In this document: positions 51,517 through 60,185 of the stretch, one piece after another
Layout of the letters: every line of letters starts with the position of its first letter
Numbering within the stretch: position 1 is the first letter of the stretch
Assembly: GCA_002010065.2 (NCBI GenBank)
Contig: MTMD02000008.1
Location: 248,001 to 312,000 of the forward strand
Source: Candidatus Pyrohabitans jungbluthii
GTDB taxonomy: Archaea > Hydrothermarchaeota > Hydrothermarchaeia > Hydrothermarchaeales > BMS3B
Reading direction: 5' to 3'
DNA length: 64,000 bases
Notes under the pieces: generated by a model
The model's input: the letters and a program-made list of their open reading frames with translations, nothing else
Told to the model about the DNA's origin: nothing
Databases searched by the model: none
Program-made: the position numbers and the translations under genes

Positions 51517-53421
51517 CTACTTCCTCCTGCGCAACGCGTCTATCTTCTCGCCCACGTAGGCTTCGTCTCTGCCCGTCTTCATCGGCTTAACCTGCGACCT
51601 TCTCTTCAGAAGCCTTTTTAACCTCTCTACCTCTATTCTGAACAGCTCCACCTCCTCGCATACCTCCGCATAGCGACGCTCCAGCTCACTTTTCGCCACC
51701 TTTTCTTTCGAAAGCTCTGCCTTGAGGTCTTTAAGCTTTTTCTCTGCGTCTATCCTCAGTCTCCTTTCATTGATTAGTTCCTTTTTAATATTCTCCTCGA
51801 GCGTTAGCTTTTCTGCAAGAACCTCTTCGATTCTAGCTTTTAGCGAATATATAACCTCTTTTTTATCCTTCAATTCCTTCTCAAGTCTTTCATTTTCCTT
51901 CATCACCTGCTTTAGCCTGCTCAACTCCTCCTCTGTGGCATCCTTTTCCTTCAGAAGTTTTTCAATTTGACTTTTTAATCCGTTGATCTCCCCATCTTTT
52001 TCTTTTAGCTTTGCATTTATGGCAGCAATAGTTTTTTCAAGCTTAGCTTTTTCTGATTCTTCTTCTTTCAATACACCCTCAATTTTGCTTTTTTCTATTT
52101 CCGCAGCCTTTCTCAAATCTTTTTCTCTCTTTATCTCCTCTTTCAATCTGTGCAGTTCCTCTGCAAGTGCTGATTTTTCTTTTTCTAGCTTTTCAAGCTT
52201 TTTATGCATTTTTTTAGACTCTATTTTTAAATTCTCTATTTCTGATTTGAGGGCACTTTTTTCCTCCTCAAGAAGCACAAGCTCTTTCTCAAGCTTCTCA
52301 GCGCTTTTTATTTTCTTCTCTGCCTCTTTAAGCCGCTTTTCAGCCCGCTCAAGCTCTGCAGTGCGCTTTCTGAGCTCCTCCCTGAGTTTCCGCTTTTCAG
52401 CGTCGTCCTCCTCCGGAATGTAGTCTCTGAAGTCTTCCTCCAGAGCAAGAAATAGCTTTTTTCTCGCCTCTGTGGCAGAGTTTAGTATGCTGAGGTAATC
52501 TTCGCGCAGAGATAGTATTCTGCTGTAGCTGTTGAATCTTTCCCCCAGTGCCTCAGCGCGCTTTCGAAGTTCTTCAAGGCTCTTCTCAAGCTCTCTTTCT
52601 TTTTCTACAGCCTCTTTAAGCTCCTCCCTGAGACCTTCGCAGGTGCTGGATGCGCGCTCAACTTTGCGCTTCTCTTCCTCGAGCTTTGCAAGCTTTCTCC
52701 TCTCCTCCTCAAGGAGTGGAGGAATCTTCCTCGCCCCCTCGTCTGCAAGCTCTTTTATTGCATGCCGTAAGGGATCTTTATTCAACACCAGCCCAGTGAT
52801 TCTTATTCTCTCATGGTAGCCAGGGTCCTTAATAAGGTGCTCAAAAAGCACTTCCAGAGGCAGCTCCTCTCCAGCATCGCTGTAAACTCTGCAACCGCGA
52901 AGCAGACGACGAGCTTCTATCAAGAAGCTGTCCCTTATCTCAGCCAGCCTTTCATCTGTCTGGGCTCTTATCTCAGCTACCTTCTTCTCGTACGCATCTC
53001 TGAGCTTCTCTGCCTTATCGCATGCCCTTTGCACCTGCAGCTCAAGCTCCTGGCGATGCCCCTTATGAATTCCCAGCTTCCTCTCCTTTAACCTTATCTC
53101 CTCGGCGAGTTCCAGGTAGAGACGCAGCTTCTCTACGTCGTCTTCAACCGCCTGAGAGAACTTTTCAATCGCAGAGCCAACCTTCTGCATCGCCCCGTCG
53201 AAAAAGTCACGCCTCTCTGGAACAAGACGCATGGCAGAGGTGCAAACAAGGTCAAGATAGCGCTTAGTCTCTGCCGCAAGAACAGAGAGTTCAGCAAGAG
53301 AACTTTCAAGGCTTTCGCTGGCGGAGCGATGCTCTTTCAGAGCTTCCACGCTTTCGACGAGTTTGAACCAGCTTTCTGGAAGGCTCCTAAACTCCTCAGG
53401 GGGTAAAAATTCTGTGCCCAT
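51517..53421 (-). CDS. Giant coiled-coil protein A
   Basis: This 634-aa protein is not assigned to a known family. Helical N-terminal domain (1-185), a short globular segment LPLEVLFEHLIKDPGYHERI (about 185-204), a second conserved spot SRILSLREDYLSILNSATEA (about 305-324), and then near-continuous heptad-repeat coiled coil to residue 600 with a basic tail. There is no Walker motif, so it is not an SMC. The same landmarks recur in the adjacent paralog B, 15 nt upstream, suggesting a hetero-oligomeric filament or scaffold. Confidence 0.8.
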   Translation of the reverse strand: MGTEFLPPEEFRSLPESWFKLVESVEALKEHRSASESLESSLAELSVLAAETKRYLDLVCTSAMRLVPERRDFFDGAMQKVGSAIEKFSQAVEDDVEKLRLYLELAEEIRLKERKLGIHKGHRQELELQVQRACDKAEKLRDAYEKKVAEIRAQTDERLAEIRDSFLIEARRLLRGCRVYSDAGEELPLEVLFEHLIKDPGYHERIRITGLVLNKDPLRHAIKELADEGARKIPPLLEEERRKLAKLEEEKRKVERASSTCEGLREELKEAVEKERELEKSLEELRKRAEALGERFNSYSRILSLREDYLSILNSATEARKKLFLALEEDFRDYIPEEDDAEKRKLREELRKRTAELERAEKRLKEAEKKIKSAEKLEKELVLLEEEKSALKSEIENLKIESKKMHKKLEKLEKEKSALAEELHRLKEEIKREKDLRKAAEIEKSKIEGVLKEEESEKAKLEKTIAAINAKLKEKDGEINGLKSQIEKLLKEKDATEEELSRLKQVMKENERLEKELKDKKEVIYSLKARIEEVLAEKLTLEENIKKELINERRLRIDAEKKLKDLKAELSKEKVAKSELERRYAEVCEEVELFRIEVERLKRLLKRRSQVKPMKTGRDEAYVGEKIDALRRRK

Positions 53422-53436
53422 AATAACAGCAATGCC

Positions 53437-55005
53437 TTAGCTCCTGATTTTCTCAAGTATATCGAGCAGAGACCTCTCAACCTCAGCCCTGAGGCGGGCA
53501 ATTTCCTCCTCAAGTGCTTTCACTCTGCTCTTTTCCTCTTCAAGCTCTTTCTCGAGTTTTGCCTTCTCATCCTCAAGCTTCTCAGAGGCATTTGTAAACT
53601 TCTCCAGCTCTGCCCTGAGATTCTCAACTTCCCCAGCTAGCCTCAGATTCTCTTCCTTAAGAATTTCAGCTTTCTCCGACTCCCTCCGGCGGAATTCCTC
53701 ATACTCCTTCTCCAGCTCTGAAAGCTTCCTTTCCAGCTCTGAGTTCTTATCCTTTAGACTCGCTATGATGCTATTCCTATCCTCAAGTTCTCTGGCGTAC
53801 CTGCTCACCTTCTCCTTCAGCGCCTCCCTCTCCTCTTTCAAGCTTTCCAGCTGTGAAGCGAGTTTTTGCATCTCCTTCTCAAGCTCTCCTATTCTGGAGA
53901 GCAGGCGCCTCTTCTCAGGGTCGTGCTCTATCTCGAGGTCTCCGAATGTTGCTGCGATGTACTCAAGAAAACCTCTTATCTCAGGGTCAATAGAGTCGAA
54001 GACAGAGGTGAACTCCTCTTTTATTGACAGAATCTCATTGTAATCATCAAAATTTCTGTTTATCCTCTCCTCAAACTGTGCTATCTTATCCTCAAGCTCA
54101 TTTCTGTAATTTTCGAGTTCCTCTCTGCGCTTTTCCACATCTCTGCACGCTTTCTCCAAAGAGTCCAGGTCAGCGAACTCCCTGCTGAGGTTGCGCGCAT
54201 TCTCCATCTCCACCTCTTTTATTCGCCTAGCCTCTTCGATGAGCTCCTGGGCTATGTACCTGAGCACCTCCAGCCTCGCCTCCTCCCCAAGCCCCTCGCG
54301 CTTTAGCCTTATTCCCAGGAAGCTCCGCGAAGGCCTAGCCTCGCGAAGGTATACCTTCTCAATCGCGCTAGGGTCGCGAAGCATAGCCTTAAAGAGCTGC
54401 TCTGGCGTTGTGGGCTCACCCGCATAGTAAAGCTCGTAGTCCCCCACAATGCCAGTAGCCTTTTCCTCAAACTTCGCCTGGAGATCGTACAACCCCTTTT
54501 CCACCCGCGCCTTAATCTTCTCCTTCGCAAGCTTAAGCTCGCGCTGCCTCTCAAAGAACCTCGTGCACAGTGTCGCGACGCGAGCATCCACTTCTTTAAA
54601 TTCTTTATTTATCTTCCCTATTTCCTCCCTCAGCGCAGAAACTTCTCGCTTAATTGCAATGAACTTCTCAAGCTTCTCAAGCTCCTCCTTAACCTTAGAT
54701 GCCAGATCCTTCAAACCCTGCTCTATGCCCGCGGTTCTGTGGTCCACCTCGGCGCGAATCTCCGGCATGTGCCTCTTCGCTGAGCGCGCAAGCACATCAA
54801 GCTCAGTTAACAGATGTTCGAGATTTTTATTTATCTCAGCCAAAGTGCGTCTGAACGCAGGCTGCTCACCTGAGCTGAACTCTGCGATAGCGTCTATTTG
54901 CCTAGCTACCGCGTACCACTCCTCCTTAAAATCAGCACACCGCCTCTCAAGCTCAGCTGGTGATAATAACGCGTCGGTCACTCTCTCCCTCACATCCTTT
55001 TTCAA
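53437..55005 (-). CDS. Giant coiled-coil protein B
   Basis: This 522-aa protein is a paralog of the downstream coiled-coil protein A. Landmarks are TTPEQLFKAMLRDPSAIEKV (about 200-219) and NEILSIKEEFTSVFDSIDPE (about 322-341), each at the same relative place, followed by a 170-residue coiled coil. No ATPase, TM or signal sequence is seen. It is first in an apparent operon B-A-aminotransferase-dCMP deaminase. It diverges from RuBisCO, with a 56-bp spacer. Confidence 0.8.
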   Translation of the reverse strand: MKKDVRERVTDALLSPAELERRCADFKEEWYAVARQIDAIAEFSSGEQPAFRRTLAEINKNLEHLLTELDVLARSAKRHMPEIRAEVDHRTAGIEQGLKDLASKVKEELEKLEKFIAIKREVSALREEIGKINKEFKEVDARVATLCTRFFERQRELKLAKEKIKARVEKGLYDLQAKFEEKATGIVGDYELYYAGEPTTPEQLFKAMLRDPSAIEKVYLREARPSRSFLGIRLKREGLGEEARLEVLRYIAQELIEEARRIKEVEMENARNLSREFADLDSLEKACRDVEKRREELENYRNELEDKIAQFEERINRNFDDYNEILSIKEEFTSVFDSIDPEIRGFLEYIAATFGDLEIEHDPEKRRLLSRIGELEKEMQKLASQLESLKEEREALKEKVSRYARELEDRNSIIASLKDKNSELERKLSELEKEYEEFRRRESEKAEILKEENLRLAGEVENLRAELEKFTNASEKLEDEKAKLEKELEEEKSRVKALEEEIARLRAEVERSLLDILEKIRS

Positions 55006-55020
55006 TTAGGTGGTAAGCAG

Positions 55021-55031
55021 AAATATATATA
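55021..55031 (+). promoter_or_regulatory. TATA box of RuBisCO
   Basis: AAATATATATA lies 31-41 nt upstream of ATG 55062. GGGTGG about 4 nt before the start is the ribosome-binding site. A start at about 55050 would give a leader of roughly 12 nt. Confidence 0.65.
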
Positions 55032-55061
55032 CGTTTAGGTAGAGTAAAATAGGGTGGGATA

Positions 55062-56276
55062 ATGGGAGAAGTTATCGCAAGCTACAGAATAGACGCAGAT
55101 GACATAAAAGTAGCTGCCCGCGCAATAGCAATGGAGCAGAGCACGGGCACGTGGACGAAGGTTAGCACCGCCACGCAGGAGATTCACGAGAAGTACGGCG
55201 CCAAGGTTGTGGAGGTGGATGAGGAGGCGAAGGTTGCAAAGATCGCATTTCCCGTGGAGGATTTCAGCCTGGAGATAGGCGGCATACCCAACATCCTGAG
55301 TATAATCGCAGGCAACCTCTTCGGCTTGCGGGAAGTTCGCGCTGTTAAGCTTCTCGATGTCGAATTTCCCCGCGAGATTGTAACCTTTTTCCAGGGACCC
55401 AACTTCGGCATAGAAGGTGTGAGGAAGCTTGTGGGAACCTCGCAAACGAAGCGCCCGCACGTGGGCACAATTATAAAGCCCAAGATAGGCCTGCCCCCTG
55501 AGCGCTTTGCAGAAGTTGCATATGAGGCTGCGATGGGCGGCTTGGACTTTATCAAGGACGATGAAACCCTGGCGAATCAGGATTTCTGCCCTCTTGAGGA
55601 TAGGGTATCCCGCACCATGGAGGCGCTGGACAGGGCAAAGGAGGAGACGGGCAAAACCTGCCTCTATGCCGTCAACGTCACCAGCGAAGACATAGTTGAG
55701 ACTGCACAGCTTGCCGTGGACAATGGCGCCAATTGTTTGATGATCGACGTCCTTACATGCGGCTTTCCCGGGCTGAGGGCGCTTAACAGAAACTTCAAGC
55801 TTCCCATACATGTGCACCGCACAATGCATGGAGCAATAACGCGAATGAAGAACCACGGCATCGCTATGCTGGTGTTCGCCAAGCTTGTACGCTTAGCGGG
55901 TGGAGACCAGCTCCATGTGGGCTGCGCCATGGGTAAAATGGAGAGTGAGAACTTCCAGGCGAACTACAATGCGCTTAGAAGCGAGTGGTACGGCTTAAAG
56001 CCGGTGTTCCCAGTCTGCTCCGGCGGCGTTCACCCCGGCTACGTGGAGGGCAATGTCAGAGCTGGAGGCACGGATATAGTGATTCAGGCAGGAGGCGGCG
56101 TGCACGGGCATCCTCTGGGAACGAGAGCGGGAGCTAAAGCGATGATGCAGGCGGTGGAGGCTGTGATGAAGGGCATTCCTTTAGAGGAATACGCCAAGGA
56201 GCATGAGGAGCTGAGGCTTGCGCTGGAGAAGTGGGGTACGCAGCAAATCACGAGGTACTACAGTGAGGAAATGTAG
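55062..56276 (+). CDS. rbcL: RuBisCO large subunit, form III
   Basis: Fixes CO2 on RuBP produced by the AMP pathway. The 404-aa protein keeps the active-site residues: TGTW (28-31), N85 in AGNLFG, IKPK (138-141), the carbamylated lysine K165 in FIKDDE, HVHR (250-253), loop-6 K292 in GKMES, SGG and GGGVHGHP. It lacks about 25 N-terminal residues found in Thermococcus RuBisCO, and an in-frame stop just upstream shows the start is genuine. Downstream is an unrelated peptidase gene. Confidence 0.95.
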   Translation: MGEVIASYRIDADDIKVAARAIAMEQSTGTWTKVSTATQEIHEKYGAKVVEVDEEAKVAKIAFPVEDFSLEIGGIPNILSIIAGNLFGLREVRAVKLLDVEFPREIVTFFQGPNFGIEGVRKLVGTSQTKRPHVGTIIKPKIGLPPERFAEVAYEAAMGGLDFIKDDETLANQDFCPLEDRVSRTMEALDRAKEETGKTCLYAVNVTSEDIVETAQLAVDNGANCLMIDVLTCGFPGLRALNRNFKLPIHVHRTMHGAITRMKNHGIAMLVFAKLVRLAGGDQLHVGCAMGKMESENFQANYNALRSEWYGLKPVFPVCSGGVHPGYVEGNVRAGGTDIVIQAGGGVHGHPLGTRAGAKAMMQAVEAVMKGIPLEEYAKEHEELRLALEKWGTQQITRYYSEEM

Positions 56277-56957
56277 ATGGAGTTTCTTATTAAACTCATT
56301 CTCGCCCTGCTGGTGCTCTTCTACGCCTCTCTGCTCGACTGGCGGTATCGCGAGATAAACGATGCCTCCTGGTTAGCGCTGGTTTTCATGGGCATTGTGT
56401 TCATAGCTGTAGACGTTGCAAGAACTGGAGTTACAACCCCGCTCCTCTACTTTCTGATTTCTGTAGGTGTAACCTCTGCGCTCATGCTTGCGTTCTCCTA
56501 TTTTAACCTTCTCGGAGGCGGCGATGCGAAGATATTCATCGGCATAGCATCGCTATTCCCCTACTACCACCGCGAGGTAACGACGGTTTTTCCAATCTTC
56601 GCCCTCTCCGTCTTTGCAAACGCGATAACACTTTCGCTCGCTTTGCCGGTGTACTTCTTCTTGAGGAATCTTCCTCATCTTAAGCGGGTGAGGAGCGCTA
56701 AGGAGTTTTACGCCCTATTTCTGGGCTACAAAAAGAATGCCTCTGAGATCAAGCCCTATGAGGCGGTTTATGGCAACGGAAAGAGCTTCACCTTCCTTCT
56801 CCGCACAGATGCTGAGCTGGGAAAGGCTGAAGGAGAAGGTGAAGTGTGGGTAACGCCGGCGGTGCCATTTGTAATCCCGATAACTATTAGTGTGCTGCTA
56901 AGCGCGCTGTACGGTGATATAATAAGTGCGATTATACTATTTCTGAGAGGAAGCTAA
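56277..56957 (+). CDS. A24 prepilin/preflagellin peptidase
   Basis: This 226-aa membrane aspartic protease removes leader peptides from type IV pilins or archaellins. The two catalytic aspartates are D21 (LLDWRYREI) and D83 (LLGGGDAKI). Six hydrophobic helices are interrupted by a soluble insertion (about 140-190). It starts directly after the RuBisCO stop, so it may be co-transcribed. No pilin genes are in the window. Confidence 0.88.
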   Translation: MEFLIKLILALLVLFYASLLDWRYREINDASWLALVFMGIVFIAVDVARTGVTTPLLYFLISVGVTSALMLAFSYFNLLGGGDAKIFIGIASLFPYYHREVTTVFPIFALSVFANAITLSLALPVYFFLRNLPHLKRVRSAKEFYALFLGYKKNASEIKPYEAVYGNGKSFTFLLRTDAELGKAEGEGEVWVTPAVPFVIPITISVLLSALYGDIISAIILFLRGS

Positions 56958-56981
56958 TTATATGTCCGGAGGGGTAATATA

Positions 56982-58532
56982 TTGGCGAGGGAGATGAACA
57001 GCACCGCCAGAGATATTGCCACAATCCTCGCCAGCCTAATAGTACTCATCTTGGCAAGCACACTGTTAATAATGAAGTTCGAGAACCTCTCTCTCCTCGA
57101 CGCCTTCTATTTTGTAATAGTTACCATAACCACTGTAGGCTACGGCGACATAACCCCAGCCACCACCGAAGGGAGGATAGTAAGCCTGGTGCTCATAATT
57201 TTCGGCGTGTTCTCTGTTCTTGCCATTATCCCGGTCATATCCTCTCACCTCATCCAGCGGGGCATAAGCCGTACCCTTGGCATCGCCGGAATTAAGCGCC
57301 TGAAAGACCACATCATTATCTTTAAATATAACGACCTTGCGGAGCAGGCCATTCAGGAAATAAAAAGCTATGGAATACCCTTTATAGTAATCGAGGATGA
57401 CGCTGAGGTGCTGAGGAAACTTCAGGAGCTTGACCTGCCCTTCGTTGCCGGCGATGCCACGGATGAAAGGATACTCAGGAAAGCCAGCGCTGATGCTGCC
57501 CTGGGGATAATACTCACATCTCGAAAGGATGCGGAGAACGCTTTCGTAGCTATGGCTGCCAAGGAGCTCAACCCATCGCTAATCGCCGCCGCCAGGCTGG
57601 AAAAACCTGAGGATGCCAAGCTGCTTAAGAGGGCGGGGATAGACTACCTTGTCGACCCGCGTGAAGCAGCGCTTAACTTGCTGGTTAGGAGTGTGCTCTC
57701 CCCCTACAGCGCCGAGTTCCTGGACAGGATGTCCATCTTCAGGGGGATAAGCCTGGGGCAGTACAGGGTGTGTGGCGATTCTCCTGTAGCCGGAAAGAGG
57801 ATCGCTGAAACTAGGCTCAGGAGCAAGACGGGAGCAAGTATAGTAGCAGTGTGGAAGAAAGACACGCTCATCACCAACCCCCCTGCGGAGATGCTGCTTG
57901 AGGCTGGCGACGTGCTTCTCCTGCTGGGCACAAAAGAGCAACTTAAAAAGGCTAAAAGGCTTATAGAGAGGAAGACGAGAAGGAGAGTTAAGGTAGGGGA
58001 AGTAGAGGAGTCACGGGAGAGCGAAGCCCCTGAAGTTAGGGCGAGGTTCTCCAGGGTTATCTTCAACTCGGCTCTAATTTTCATGCTCCTCATAGCCTCG
58101 GTTGTGCTACTTCCCTACCTCTCGCGGATTTTTGAGGTTCTTCCCTACTCGATTGCAAGCTTCATGGGCACCCTACTTCCCCTTGCACTCTGGCTCGCGA
58201 TACTCGGCTTAACTCTAAAAATGCTGGAAGACCTCAAAGTGATTATCTCAATCTTCTCAGGCATCCTCACCTCCGCTGCTCCGGGAATACAGCGCAAGAA
58301 GGACTTGAACCGCGCCATGAAGGACATCACCTACGCCGCCCTTCTTGGCATTGCCTTCGCTGCGGTCGCCCCATTCTTATCCGGCATACCTAGGGCAAAG
58401 GCGGCGCTGACATACGTTGGCTTCGCAATTTCAGTACTCTTCCTCTACGACGCGGGCAGGATACTCTACAGCTACCTTCAGGGAATAGCAGGTCTCATAG
58501 CCGAAAAGATTGCACGCGAGGTTGAGAGATGA
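56982..58532 (+). CDS. Potassium channel with RCK domain and C-terminal membrane domain
   Basis: This 516-aa protein has TM1 (ATILASLIVLILASTLLIM), pore helix and selectivity filter TTVGYGD (50-56), TM2, then an RCK_N (about 105-225) and TrkA_C (about 245-330) gating domain. An extra C-terminal domain (about 355-505) has four more TM helices that are not part of standard MthK/Kch channels. The start is TTG 56982, preceded by GGAGGGG about 10 nt upstream. It overlaps the next gene as ATGA. Confidence 0.85.
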   Translation: MAREMNSTARDIATILASLIVLILASTLLIMKFENLSLLDAFYFVIVTITTVGYGDITPATTEGRIVSLVLIIFGVFSVLAIIPVISSHLIQRGISRTLGIAGIKRLKDHIIIFKYNDLAEQAIQEIKSYGIPFIVIEDDAEVLRKLQELDLPFVAGDATDERILRKASADAALGIILTSRKDAENAFVAMAAKELNPSLIAAARLEKPEDAKLLKRAGIDYLVDPREAALNLLVRSVLSPYSAEFLDRMSIFRGISLGQYRVCGDSPVAGKRIAETRLRSKTGASIVAVWKKDTLITNPPAEMLLEAGDVLLLLGTKEQLKKAKRLIERKTRRRVKVGEVEESRESEAPEVRARFSRVIFNSALIFMLLIASVVLLPYLSRIFEVLPYSIASFMGTLLPLALWLAILGLTLKMLEDLKVIISIFSGILTSAAPGIQRKKDLNRAMKDITYAALLGIAFAAVAPFLSGIPRAKAALTYVGFAISVLFLYDAGRILYSYLQGIAGLIAEKIAREVER

Positions 58533-59188
58533 AGAACCACATAATAATATGTGGCTACGGCTATCACGGCAGGAGAATCGCCGAAGCGCTGGAAAAAGAG
58601 AAGATTCCCCACGTTATTATAGACCTCACCGCTGAGGATGAGAAAGAGAACCTGATAAAGGGCGATGCCAAGGATGAGGAGAATCTGCTCAAGGCTGGAA
58701 TAAAGGAGGCGAAGGAGATTGTGATTGCGGTGAGCAACGACATTGATGCTGTGTTCATATCCCTGCTCGCAAGAAACCTTAACCCCGACATCAGGATAGT
58801 GGCAAAGGCAGACAGGCTTGACTCCATGAAGAAGATCTACATGGCTGGGGCTAACAAGGTTATTTCCCCCTACGTTATAGGGGGGAGGCTTTTAGCAAGG
58901 GCAGTTGCTAAGCCTCTCGTAGCTGAGTTCTTTAAGCGGGTAACAATCGCCAAGGACTTAGAGGTGGCGCAGGTCGCGATAGGTGCAGAGTCGAAGTTCG
59001 CAGGCAAGAAAATCAGGGACATGGACCTCGCCTCTCGCGGCTTGGCTATTCTTGCAGTTTACCGCGCCGGGGAGCTGATACCTAACCCACCGGCTGATTT
59101 TCTGGTGGAGGAAGGCGACCATCTGATAATCCTGGGCAGCAACGAGGAGATAATGAAGCTCAGGAGCAGGGAAAAGCTTCTTGGCTAA
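58529..59188 (+). CDS. TrkA-family RCK regulatory protein
   Basis: This 219-aa cytosolic NAD(H)/nucleotide-binding regulator of K+ flux has HIIICGYGYHGRRIAEALEK (Rossmann loop), GDAKDEENLLKAGIKEAKEI and a TrkA_C domain (FAGKKIRDMDLASRGLAILA). ATGA overlap with the channel gene implies a matched pair, probably gating the channel as a second RCK ring. Its stop overlaps the convergent AtpZ-like gene by 4 nt. Confidence 0.9.
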   Translation: MKNHIIICGYGYHGRRIAEALEKEKIPHVIIDLTAEDEKENLIKGDAKDEENLLKAGIKEAKEIVIAVSNDIDAVFISLLARNLNPDIRIVAKADRLDSMKKIYMAGANKVISPYVIGGRLLARAVAKPLVAEFFKRVTIAKDLEVAQVAIGAESKFAGKKIRDMDLASRGLAILAVYRAGELIPNPPADFLVEEGDHLIILGSNEEIMKLRSREKLLG

Positions 59189-59403
59189 GGTTTCTTTGCA
59201 TAGCTCTCTATCAGGGTCTTAATTCCCACCGCCAGACCGAGGAAGATACCCACCACCATGCCTATAAAGGCTGCAGCATCCCCATAGCGTTTTCCAAGGT
59301 AATAGCCGGCTAAGCCGAGGAGCACCGCTGGGGTGGCAAGCTCTATGCTCGCCCCCAGCGCTGCGATGGCGCCTTCAAGGGTCTGAGGCCTTCTATCTCC
59401 CAT
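59185..59403 (-). CDS. AtpZ/AtpI-like small membrane protein
   Basis: This 72-aa protein has two TM helices (TPAVLLGLAGYYLGKRYGDA, FIGMVVGIFLGLAVGIKTLI). This layout and the GYYLGKRYG turn match AtpZ/AtpI-type proteins associated with ATP synthase or Mg2+ uptake. It overlaps the upstream 2-TM gene by 11 nt. No ATP synthase genes are nearby. Confidence 0.65.
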   Translation of the reverse strand: MGDRRPQTLEGAIAALGASIELATPAVLLGLAGYYLGKRYGDAAAFIGMVVGIFLGLAVGIKTLIESYAKKP

Positions 59404-59650
59404 CCACCCCCACCTTCCTCTCGAGATAACGCAGCAGCGCATAGGCTAAGGAGAGAGAGAGCAGGAGAATCGCCAGGTCGTCGAGCTTATAATGGTAAAC
59501 CCACCTCCAGAAGCCCATAGCTTGAACTGCAGAATTCCAGAAAAACCACGACAGGGAAGCCTTTAGCACCAGACCTACAAAAACCACTCCAAGAAGGGCT
59601 AAAAGAGCAACAAAGGCTGCGTTGCTCCTCTTCACATCTCCAGCTTCCAT
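59393..59650 (-). CDS. Small two-TM membrane protein
   Basis: This 85-aa protein has helices AFVALLALLGVVFVGLVLKA and LAILLLSLSLAYALLRYLER. The family is not recognised. ATG 59650 overlaps the end of the PUA gene, and its 3' end overlaps the AtpZ-like gene, so the three are one operon. Confidence 0.6.
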   Translation of the reverse strand: MEAGDVKRSNAAFVALLALLGVVFVGLVLKASLSWFFWNSAVQAMGFWRWVYHYKLDDLAILLLSLSLAYALLRYLERKVGVDGR

Positions 59651-60123
59651 ATCCTGTCGCCCACGTGGTGAAGGTTCTTCACACACTTACCTTTCTCCTT
59701 TTCCCCAAACTCCTCGCCGCTCCACAGCGCCTTGCCTATGGCTATGGGCTTGCGGTGCCTCTCCTCGAGCACCACTACTAGGTCCCCCTTCTCAATCTTC
59801 TCATCGTAGTCAATCACGCCGGGACGCATTATGTCCGCACCGTTAACCACATAGGGCACAGCGCCTGCGTCAACCACGACGTAGAGACGATCCACACCAA
59901 CTTCAAGCGCACCCTTCAACGTTGGAAAGTACCTGCCCTCCACTTCAAAAATTTTCGGCTCACCATTAATCAGAAAGAGGGTTATCCCCTCTTCTGTCTT
60001 TGCAACCTCCACCTTCGCCTTATCTCCGAGAAGCTTTGCAAACGATGGCGAAGCCTTGGAAAGCTCCTCCCTAAGAGCCCTCACAACCTTCTGCTTTGCG
60101 AAGTACCTCTCTTTAATCTTCAT
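59632..60123 (-). CDS. PUA-domain RNA-binding protein (MCT-1-like)
   Basis: This 163-aa protein has an archaeal N-terminal domain (about 1-75, YFAKQKVVRALREELSKASP) followed by a PUA domain with YVVVDAGAVPYVVNGADIMR and GVIDYDEKIEKGDLVVVLEE. Relatives bind rRNA or tRNA and include translation-recycling factors of the MCT-1/Tma20 type. It is the first gene of the small operon. The spacer to divergent TatC is 62 bp. Confidence 0.85.
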   Translation of the reverse strand: MKIKERYFAKQKVVRALREELSKASPSFAKLLGDKAKVEVAKTEEGITLFLINGEPKIFEVEGRYFPTLKGALEVGVDRLYVVVDAGAVPYVVNGADIMRPGVIDYDEKIEKGDLVVVLEERHRKPIAIGKALWSGEEFGEKEKGKCVKNLHHVGDRIWKLEM

Positions 60124-60185
60124 CTCCCCTACTCCCCAAGGCTAACGCAGAAAATCTTTTTTAGCTACCCCGTGAAAAGAGCAGC

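Noticed and set aside
59185-59403. ATP synthase operon start
   Set aside because: Only an AtpZ/AtpI-like protein is present; no ATP synthase subunits follow in either direction.
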